This document shows positions 34,785 to 41,483 of a DNA stretch of 64,000 nucleotides, piece after piece. The number at the start of each line of letters is the position of its first letter. The stretch's first letter is position 1. The stretch spans positions 1-64,000 of the forward strand of contig NZ_JBHSNF010000004.1 of assembly GCF_042657065.1 (NCBI RefSeq). The letters are read 5' to 3'. This DNA is from Rhodanobacter ginsengisoli (lineage in GTDB: Bacteria > Pseudomonadota > Gammaproteobacteria > Xanthomonadales > Rhodanobacteraceae). The notes beneath the pieces were generated by a model that saw nothing but the letters and a program-made list of their open reading frames with translations, searched no databases and was not told the DNA's origin. A program made the position numbers and the translations under genes.

Positions 34785-36105
34785 CGTGACTCTCCCGAGG
34801 AAGCGCTTCTTTGAAGAGTCCGGCATGGATGCCGGTTTCTGCTGTGCCGGCAGGGATGCCGGCTACAAATAGACTCGCACACCACAGCCCCAGCAGCCAG
34901 CCGAACAGCAAGCCCCACCAGGCCGAATAGAAGGCCAGGTGCGTATTCAGCGGGAACAGCATCACGGCCAGTGCCAGGGTGACCGGAAAGGCCCGCGTCC
35001 GCGCCGCCACGCCGACCCGGCGCCAGGCGCGCCACGCCAGCGTGACCGCTGCGAGCCACAGCAGCAGGCCCAGCGTGCCGGTCTCGGTGAGCACCTCCAG
35101 CAGCAGTTGATGGGCGTGACAGGCGCCCTCGCCGACACCGCAGGCCTCGGTGGAGACCACGAAATGGTCATTCGCCGGCGCGTAAAGCGGGTAGGCATAG
35201 CGGAATCCACGGACACCGACGCCATTGAACGGGTGCGCCGCGATCATGCCGAGGCTGGTGTGCCAGATGTCCAGCCGGCCGCTGAGCGCGGTATCGATGG
35301 ACTGATCGTTGCCGTGCAGCACGAGCAGGGTGCGCTCCATCCGATCATGGAAACGCGCCGAGGTTTTCCAGGCAACGCCACCGGCGAGCGCCAGCAGGGT
35401 GACCGCCACCACGCAGAGCCCGGCAAAGCGCCGCAGCGATCCCGCCTCATGCCAGGCAAATCCCAGCATCACCAGCGCATAGCACAACCAGGCCGCGCGC
35501 GAGCCGGCCAGCAGCACCGGCCCCAGTACCAGCAAGAAGGCGAGCAGCAGGCCACGCATGCCCCAGTGCCGGCGTGCCGCCCACAGCGCAAACGGCGACA
35601 GCACCGCCAGGGTCGGCCCCAGCTTGAGATTGTCCGCCCCGAAGATGCCCGAGACACGCTCCGCCTCGGCATGCCCGCCCAGGCTCCAGCCGGTGAACGC
35701 CTGCAGCCACGCATCGACGCACCACAGACCCAGCACCACGGCAACGGCCGTATACAGCGCCTGCAGCTTGCGTTCGCGGCGGATCGCGAAACACGCATAC
35801 AGGCCCAGTGGCACATAGCGCAGCAATGCGATCACGGTGCTCCAGCTCTTGCCCGGCATGATCGCGTCGAAGGCGGAAAACAGCGCCGCTCCCACATAGG
35901 CCGCCAGCAACCACAACAACAGGCGCGCCCCGGCATGTTGCTGCAGGGCGCGCGGATCGCGCGCAAACAGCATGATGACGCCAAGCAGGCAAAGGAACGT
36001 GCCCAGCTCCGAACTGCGGCCGAACGGCAGCAACGCGATCACCAGCCAGAAGGGCAGCAAGGGCGAGCGCAGTGCGGCCTTGATGGAGTTACCGAGGGAA
36101 TTCAT
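34774..36105 (-). CDS. O-antigen ligase family membrane protein (WaaL-like)
   Basis: A 443-residue polytopic membrane protein with about 11 segments. The Wzy_C/O-antigen ligase region (about 190-360) has LLAGSRAAWLCYALVML, then a periplasmic loop with SGRLDIWHTSLGMIAAHPFN, then GVGVRGF and HAHQLLLEVLTETG. The loop Arg and His are the catalytic positions known for WaaL. In this LPS-core cluster it most likely joins O-antigen or another glycan to lipid A-core, although Wzy polymerase is possible. The C-terminal 30 residues are encoded by two palindromic repeats (GIPAG and GIHAG). The ATG at 36105 is used. Another is at 36135. Confidence 0.85.
   Translation of the reverse strand: MNSLGNSIKAALRSPLLPFWLVIALLPFGRSSELGTFLCLLGVIMLFARDPRALQQHAGARLLLWLLAAYVGAALFSAFDAIMPGKSWSTVIALLRYVPLGLYACFAIRRERKLQALYTAVAVVLGLWCVDAWLQAFTGWSLGGHAEAERVSGIFGADNLKLGPTLAVLSPFALWAARRHWGMRGLLLAFLLVLGPVLLAGSRAAWLCYALVMLGFAWHEAGSLRRFAGLCVVAVTLLALAGGVAWKTSARFHDRMERTLLVLHGNDQSIDTALSGRLDIWHTSLGMIAAHPFNGVGVRGFRYAYPLYAPANDHFVVSTEACGVGEGACHAHQLLLEVLTETGTLGLLLWLAAVTLAWRAWRRVGVAARTRAFPVTLALAVMLFPLNTHLAFYSAWWGLLFGWLLGLWCASLFVAGIPAGTAETGIHAGLFKEALPRESHDGA
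34820..34862. repeat. Two CCGGCA-N4-TGCCGG palindromes inside the waaL-like C-terminus
   Basis: CCGGCATGGATGCCGG (34820-34835) and CCGGCAGGGATGCCGG (34847-34862) are 16-bp palindromes 27 bp apart, differing only in the loop. On the coding strand the context, TTGTAGCCGGCATCC, resembles dispersed intergenic repeats of Xanthomonadales. Here they lie within coding sequence. They probably moved in or grew at the end of the gene and extended the reading frame. Confidence 0.55.
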
Positions 36106-36184
36106 GCGCGAGCCGGGTCGTAGGCGATCACGCATTGTAGGCGAGCCGGAACGCCTGCGACGCCGGCATTCACGACCGGCTGGA

Positions 36185-37336
36185 TCAGCTGCCGCTGACT
36201 TCGTCGTACAACGCCAAGGTCGCCTGCTGCATGTCGGTCAGGCGGTAGCTCTGCAGCGGCGAGATAGACGGCGCCACGCGCAGCAACTCCGCCGCTCGCT
36301 CGACCAGCCGCTCGCGATCCCCCGGGGGAACCCGCCCGGCCGGATACAGTTCGGCCAGCAGTTCGCCGACGCCGCCGTGCGCGTAACCGAGGACGGGACG
36401 GCACAGCGACAGCGCCTCGATCACCGTGCGTCCGAACGATTCGGGCTTGTTCGACAACTGCAGCACCAGCGCCGAAACCGCATAGATGTCGCGGATGTCG
36501 TGGCGTGGCGGTGCCAGCACCACCTGCGAGGCCAGGCCGCGCAAGTGGATCAGCTCGCGCAGCTCGGCCACGTACGCCTCGCGTCCGGGCTCGATCACCC
36601 CGAGCAGCAGCAGGCGCGCCTCGATCCCGCGACGCTTGAGGTCGGCCAGCAACTCGATCGCGTCGTGATGACCCTTCAGCCGCGTGCCGCGACCTGGCAG
36701 GGTCAGCAACGGCGCTTCGGCCAGGACCGGGAACTCGGCAAAAAATGCCTTCTGCCACGCATCGTCCGGTCGATGCCCGTACGGAAACGCCTCCGGATCG
36801 ATGCCGCGCGGAATCACCCGCACCCGGGCCGGCTCGAGCCAGCGGTAATGGCTGAGCACGTAATCGCGCAGTGTCTGCGAAACCGCCACCACCCGCTCGC
36901 CGCGCAGCAGGATCGCGCTGTAGCGCCCCGGCGAATTGAGCCCGTGCACGGTGGTGACGAAATGCGGCTGCGGCCTCATACCCTTCAGTGCCCACCAGCC
37001 CAGCCATGCCGGCAGGCGCGAGCGGGCGTGCACGATATCCGGCTTGAGCTCGCGCAGCACGCGCCGCAGGGTCCCGAGCCGCATCAGCGTCAGCAGTGAC
37101 TTGCGGCCGAGGTCCAGCGTTACATGCTCACTGCCTTCGGCCTGCAACTGCTCGACCAGCCGTCCACCCGCCGAGATCACCACCGAGCGGTGACCGGCCT
37201 GTACCAGTGCCCGGGCAATTTCCAGCGCCGATCGCTCCGCGCCGCCGGAATGCAGTGCAGGGATCAGTTGGACCACGGTCAGCAGCTTGGCAGGCGCGGA
37301 GATGCTGGACATGAGCTCGGGACTGGAGGCTTTCAT
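36185..37336 (-). CDS. Family 4 glycosyltransferase (LPS/core type)
   Basis: A 383-residue GT-B enzyme. The acceptor domain opens QLIPALHSGGAERSALEIAR. The donor domain has LPGRGTRLKGHHDAIELLADL and the EX7E-type block (SNKPESFGRTVIEALSLCRPV), followed by GGVGELL. Such enzymes transfer a sugar from a nucleotide donor to LPS core or O-antigen. It reads in the same direction as the O-antigen ligase gene 80 bp downstream and the GT2, so the three likely form a transcription unit. The first ATG is at 37336. An alternative at 37312 begins MSSISAPAK. Confidence 0.9.
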   Translation of the reverse strand: MKASSPELMSSISAPAKLLTVVQLIPALHSGGAERSALEIARALVQAGHRSVVISAGGRLVEQLQAEGSEHVTLDLGRKSLLTLMRLGTLRRVLRELKPDIVHARSRLPAWLGWWALKGMRPQPHFVTTVHGLNSPGRYSAILLRGERVVAVSQTLRDYVLSHYRWLEPARVRVIPRGIDPEAFPYGHRPDDAWQKAFFAEFPVLAEAPLLTLPGRGTRLKGHHDAIELLADLKRRGIEARLLLLGVIEPGREAYVAELRELIHLRGLASQVVLAPPRHDIRDIYAVSALVLQLSNKPESFGRTVIEALSLCRPVLGYAHGGVGELLAELYPAGRVPPGDRERLVERAAELLRVAPSISPLQSYRLTDMQQATLALYDEVSGS

Positions 37337-37390
37337 TCCCTGGAGGCATGCAAAAATAGTGCCGCAAGCGCCGGGAGTGAAGCCGTCCGG

Positions 37391-37600
37391 TCAGTCGCGC
37401 AGGACGTATCGCGCGCCACAGTAGGCGCAGGTTGACTCGCCGCCGTCATCGACGATCGGCAGATACACCTTCGGATGCGAATTCCACAGCACCATGCCGG
37501 GCATGGGACAGGACAACGGCAGGTCGGCACGCGTCACTTCGTAACGATTTTCGGCATTTGCCGGCACCAGTGGCACCGTCGCGGAAAGGGTGGGCGACAT
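37391..37600 (-). CDS. CHCC-type zinc-finger protein (NDUFS6-like domain)
   Basis: A 69-residue protein with a single zinc-binding domain: C in LSCPMPGMVLWNSHPKVYLP, H in the same block, and CAYCGARYVL near the C-terminus. That is the zf-CHCC pattern shared with the NDUFS6 subunit of mitochondrial complex I. Bacterial stand-alone copies are frequent and of uncertain function. It lies upstream of the GT4 gene on the same strand and could be transcribed with the LPS genes, a context often seen in Xanthomonadales. Confidence 0.88.
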   Translation of the reverse strand: MSPTLSATVPLVPANAENRYEVTRADLPLSCPMPGMVLWNSHPKVYLPIVDDGGESTCAYCGARYVLRD

Positions 37601-37801
37601 CAGTGAACTCCGGACTGGACATCAGGCCGCAAATGGTAGCAGGCTGCAGCCTTCCGTCGGGGGACGGAACAGGGGAAGCGGGGAAGAATCGGCCGTCATG
37701 TTCAGCCGCCAGGTTGCTGCAGAGCTTGTCACGAAAGCGGGTACATCCTTTTCGGCCAGGCGCCCTGCGCCGGGCCTACCCAACTGATTCGGGAGCAGAC
37801 C

Positions 37802-39073
37802 ATGGATTCCGGAAAAATCATCTCACGCGTCAAGAACATCCTGACCACACCGCGGACCGAATGGCCCATCGTTGCCGCCGAAGCGGACACGGTCGGCGGA
37901 CTGTATACCGGCTACATCGCGATCATCGCCGCCCTGCCGGCCATTGCGAGCTTCATCAAGGGCAGCCTGATCGGCAGCAGCGCTTTCGGCATCACCGTGC
38001 GCACACCGATCGGCATGGGCCTGGTCGGCATGTTGCTGCACTACGCCCTGGTGATGGTGCTGATTTACGTGATGGCCCTGATCATCGACGCGCTGGCGCC
38101 GACATTCGGTGGCCAGAAGAGCATGCTGCAGGCGCTCAAGGTCGTGGCCTACTCGTGGACCGCCAGCTGGATCGCCGGCATCGCGATCATCGTGCCGTGG
38201 CTGGGCTGGCTGATTGCCATTGCCGGCGCGGTGTACGCCATCTACCTGCTCTACCTGGGCCTGCCGCATACCATGATGTGTCCAGCCGATAAGGCCGGTG
38301 GCTATACCGCGGTCAGCGTGATCATCGCGATCGTGCTGAGCTGGATCATCGGTATCGTCGTCGTGGGGGTGATCGGTACAGCCGCGATGAGTGGCGCCGC
38401 GATAAGCGGCATCCACGTCACCGGCGCCAACGGCGACAGTGACAGCGTCACCATCGACAGCAACAGCGCGCTCGGCCAGCTCGCCGCCATCGGCAAGCGC
38501 GCCGAGAAGGCCGGCAAGGAACTGGACGCGGCGCAGAAGTCCGGCGACAGCACCGCGCAGTCGGCGGCGATGGGCAAGATGATCGGCGCGATCTCGGGCG
38601 CCGGCGGCCCGGTCGAGGCGCTCGCGCCGGACCAGATCAAGGCCTTCCTGCCGGACAGCCTGGGCACCCTCAAGCGCACCAGCAGCTCGGCCCAGCGCAA
38701 CAATGCGATGGGCATGCAGGTCTCCGAGGCAACCGGTGAATACGCCGGCGACAATGGCCAGCACATCACCCTCGAAGTCACCGATACCGGCGGAGCGAAG
38801 GGTTTCATCGCGATGGCCACGGCGATGGCCCCGGAGGAAGAGAAGGAGACCGACCACGGTTACGAGAAGACCTATACCGCCGACGGCCACTTGATCCACG
38901 AGGAGTGGAATACCCAGTCCAGGTACGGTGAATACAGCGTGGTGATGGGCAAGCGTTTCACGGTCAAGGCCAACGGCAACGTCGGCAGCATCGAGCAGTT
39001 GAAGCAGGCGGTCACCAGCATCGACCTGGGCAAGCTGGAAGCGATGAAAGACGCCGGCGTGAAATCGGACTGA
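37802..39073 (+). CDS. Yip1-domain membrane protein with C-terminal soluble domain
   Basis: A 423-residue protein. Residues 1-195 form a Yip1-type domain with five or six membrane segments (FGITVRTPIGMGLVGMLLHY; ALKVVAYSWTASWIAGIAII). Residues 200-423 are a Gly/Ser/Ala-rich soluble region with a beta-rich end (EEKETDHGYEKTYTADGHLI; VVMGKRFTVKANG). The fusion is longer than ordinary bacterial Yip1 proteins. The soluble part is probably periplasmic and unassigned. Function unknown. A bidirectional terminator separates it from the convergent yceI-like gene. Confidence 0.85.
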   Translation: MDSGKIISRVKNILTTPRTEWPIVAAEADTVGGLYTGYIAIIAALPAIASFIKGSLIGSSAFGITVRTPIGMGLVGMLLHYALVMVLIYVMALIIDALAPTFGGQKSMLQALKVVAYSWTASWIAGIAIIVPWLGWLIAIAGAVYAIYLLYLGLPHTMMCPADKAGGYTAVSVIIAIVLSWIIGIVVVGVIGTAAMSGAAISGIHVTGANGDSDSVTIDSNSALGQLAAIGKRAEKAGKELDAAQKSGDSTAQSAAMGKMIGAISGAGGPVEALAPDQIKAFLPDSLGTLKRTSSSAQRNNAMGMQVSEATGEYAGDNGQHITLEVTDTGGAKGFIAMATAMAPEEEKETDHGYEKTYTADGHLIHEEWNTQSRYGEYSVVMGKRFTVKANGNVGSIEQLKQAVTSIDLGKLEAMKDAGVKSD

Positions 39074-39087
39074 TCACCGACGCGCAC

Positions 39088-39123
39088 AAAAAAACCGCGC
39101 CGCTGCCAGCGCGGTTTTTCTTT
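39088..39123. terminator. Bidirectional rho-independent terminator
   Basis: AAAACCGCGC (39091-39100) pairs with GCGCGGTTTT (39109-39118), with A-runs and T-runs on the two flanks. It can end transcription of the Yip1 gene from the left and the YceI gene from the right. Confidence 0.93.
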
Positions 39124-39134
39124 GCCCGCCTTGC

Positions 39135-39728
39135 TTACCTGGCCGTGCCGGTCTTCGGCACCGAGCCTTCGGTGGTGATGCGGATGCTGATCTCGTCGCT
39201 GACGTTGGGCACATAGGCACCGACACCGAAATCCGAGCGCTTCAGGCTCGCGGTGGCATCGAAGCCGATCGACGGTACCTTGGTCATCGGATGCGGACCG
39301 ACCTTGTTCAGGGTCGCGTCCAGCACCACCGGCCGGGTCACGCCGTGCACCGTGAGGTTGCCGGTCACCTTGAACCGGTTGCCGCCCAGCGCTTGCACCG
39401 CCGTGCTCTTGAACGTCACCACCGGGTACTTGTCGGCGTTGAAGAAGTCCGGTTTCTTCAGATGCTCGTCCAGTGCCGGCACATGGGTGTCGAGCCCCGC
39501 CAGTGGCAGGCTCACCTCCACGCTGGAGTCGGCCGGGTGCTGCTCATCGAACACCACGGTGCCTTCGCCCAGGCCGAGATCGGCGGTGGGGTTGGAGAAG
39601 CCGAAGTGATTCCAGCTGAACAGCACCATCGTGTGGTTCGGATCGAGCTTGTAGGTTACCGGGGCGGCCTGCACCGACACGACGGCGCCGAGCAGACCGG
39701 CAAGGACGAGATATTTCAGTGAACGCAT
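39135..39728 (-). CDS. YceI family periplasmic lipid-binding protein
   Basis: A 197-residue secreted lipocalin-like protein. A signal peptide (residues 1-21, YLVLAGLLGAVVSVQA) is cleaved before APVTYKLDPNHT. The YceI fold shows as TYKLDPNHTMVLFSWNHFGF, VTGNLTVHGVTRPVVLD and KRSDFGVGAYVPNVSDEI. Family members bind isoprenoids or polyisoprenoid-type lipids in the periplasm. A nitroreductase gene lies 42 bp upstream on the same strand and may be in the same transcript. Confidence 0.95.
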   Translation of the reverse strand: MRSLKYLVLAGLLGAVVSVQAAPVTYKLDPNHTMVLFSWNHFGFSNPTADLGLGEGTVVFDEQHPADSSVEVSLPLAGLDTHVPALDEHLKKPDFFNADKYPVVTFKSTAVQALGGNRFKVTGNLTVHGVTRPVVLDATLNKVGPHPMTKVPSIGFDATASLKRSDFGVGAYVPNVSDEISIRITTEGSVPKTGTAR

Positions 39729-39770
39729 GGGCGCATGACTCCTTGGGATGGGGGTGGATACCAGGTTGCT

Positions 39771-40364
39771 TCAGGCGATCTTGCAGGCTTCGTCGAACGC
39801 GAGACGCGGACTGCGTGGAAACAGGTTGCGACTGGCATCGCCGTAACCGATGCTGATGAGGAAATTCGATTTGATGGCGGTGCCCGCGAAAAATGCCGCG
39901 TCCACGGCGGCATTGTCGAAGCCGGACATCGGACCGCAATCCAGCCCCAGCGCGCGCGCCGCCATCAGCACATAGGCGCCCTGCAGCGTCGCGTTGCGAA
40001 ACGCCGTGGTGTCGATCAGCGGCTGGTTGCCGACGAACCAGCTGCGCGCATCCGCATGCGGAAACAGCTTCGGCAGCTGCTCGTGGAATTCGTGGTCGGT
40101 GGCGATGATCGCGGTCACCGGCGCCTCCATGGTCTTGGCCCGGTTGCCCTCGGACAAGAACGGTTCCAGCCTGGCCTTGGCATCCTTCGACTTCACGAAG
40201 ACCACGCGCATCGGCGAGCTGTTGGCGCTGGTGGGTCCGAACTTGGCCAGCTCGTAGATCTGCTGCAGCTGCTCGTCGCTGACGTCCTTCGGCAACCAGG
40301 CGTTGAAGGTGCGGGCATTGCGGAACAGCTGGTCGAGGGCGCGCTCGGAAAGCAACTCGCTCAT
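39771..40364 (-). CDS. Nitroreductase-family protein, RutE-like (malonic semialdehyde reductase)
   Basis: A 197-residue flavin reductase. The opening LFRNARTFNAWLPKDVSDEQ and the flavin-binding segment FGPTSANSSPMRVVFV match RutE. GLDCGPMSGFDNAAVDAAFF and SNFLISIGYGDAS are the other RutE blocks. In E. coli RutE reduces malonic semialdehyde in uracil breakdown, but no other rut gene is visible here. A more general aldehyde/nitro-compound role is possible. It is divergent from the ELM1-like gene. Confidence 0.9.
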   Translation of the reverse strand: MSELLSERALDQLFRNARTFNAWLPKDVSDEQLQQIYELAKFGPTSANSSPMRVVFVKSKDAKARLEPFLSEGNRAKTMEAPVTAIIATDHEFHEQLPKLFPHADARSWFVGNQPLIDTTAFRNATLQGAYVLMAARALGLDCGPMSGFDNAAVDAAFFAGTAIKSNFLISIGYGDASRNLFPRSPRLAFDEACKIA

Positions 40365-40493
40365 GGGTATCCTCCATTGAAAGACGCGCCGACGGCGGCG
40401 CCAAGCTGGTCAGTGTATAGGTGGGCGCCGACGAACAGGCCATGGCTCCGGAGAACATACTGTGTTCATTTGCGAAACAATGCCGCGGTACCC

Positions 40494-41483
40494 ATGACCA
40501 TGCCGAAGCTGCAGGGAGAGTGCTGGGTCATCACCGATACCGCCGCCGGCAACCAGCGCCAGGCGCTGGCATTGGCCGAGCTGCTCGGCCTGCCCGTCCG
40601 GCATCTGATCCTCGAGCCACGCAGACCCTGGTCATGGCTGGCGCCGCGCCTGATGCTGGGGGGCCGGCCCGCCTTGCCTGCCGCCCAGCGCGAACTTTTC
40701 TCGCCACCGTGGCCCAGCGTGGCGATCGGCTGCGGCCGCGCCGCGGCGCTGTTCACCCGCCTGCTGCGCCCGCTGTCCGGGGGGCGCTGCTACACCGTGC
40801 AGATCCTCGACCCGCGCATGGATCCCGCGCACTGGGACCTGGTGATCGCCCCCCGGCACGATCGGGTTCACGGCACCAACGTGGTCCGGCTGCTGGGTTC
40901 ATTGAACCCGATCGACGATACCTGGCTCGCCGATGGTCGCGCTTCCTGCCCGAGCTTTGCGGATCTGCCGCGTCCCCGCGTCGGCGTCTTGCTCGGTGGT
41001 CCGCGCCAGGGCATCGCGCTGGACGCCGCGTACGCTCGCGAGTTGCTCACCCACCTGCTTGACGCCCGCGAACGCGAAGGTGGCAGCCTGCTGGTGCTGG
41101 CCTCGAGAAGGACGCCGGCCGCCGTGATCGGAATCTTCCGCGATGCACTCAAGGAGATGCCCGGCCTGGTCTGGGCCGACCGCAGCGATGGCGCCAACCC
41201 TTATCCCGGCGTGCTGGGCTGGGCCGATCGTCTGCTGGTCACCCCGGACTCGGTCAACATGCTCAGCGAAGCCTGTGCCACGGGTTGTCCGGTGCAGACC
41301 TTCGTCAACGCACCGTTGCCTGCGAAGCTGGAGCGGTTTCATCAGGCGCTGCGTGAAGCCGGCTTGCTGCAGCGGTTCGGCGAGCCACCTTGGGCGGGAC
41401 GAGCGCCACCGCTGCGGGAGACCACGGCGATCGCAGGCACCCTGCGCGAAAGGATCCGCGCGGCCCAGATGGGTCGCTCATGA
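40494..41483 (+). CDS. Mitochondrial fission ELM1-like family protein
   Basis: A 329-residue protein matching the ELM1 family, named for plant mitochondrial fission proteins but common in alpha- and gammaproteobacteria. Landmarks are WVITDTAAGNQRQALALAEL, CGRAAALFTRLLR, VQILDPRMDP, DLVIAPRHDRVHG, and VTPDSVNMLSEACATGCPVQ. The last block suggests a GT-B-like nucleotide-sugar fold, as in cell-envelope glycosyltransferases. The biochemical role in bacteria is unproved. The first ATG is used. Another lies 6 bp later. The 3' end overlaps the convergent diguanylate cyclase gene by 6 bp. Confidence 0.87.
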   Translation: MTMPKLQGECWVITDTAAGNQRQALALAELLGLPVRHLILEPRRPWSWLAPRLMLGGRPALPAAQRELFSPPWPSVAIGCGRAAALFTRLLRPLSGGRCYTVQILDPRMDPAHWDLVIAPRHDRVHGTNVVRLLGSLNPIDDTWLADGRASCPSFADLPRPRVGVLLGGPRQGIALDAAYARELLTHLLDAREREGGSLLVLASRRTPAAVIGIFRDALKEMPGLVWADRSDGANPYPGVLGWADRLLVTPDSVNMLSEACATGCPVQTFVNAPLPAKLERFHQALREAGLLQRFGEPPWAGRAPPLRETTAIAGTLRERIRAAQMGRS

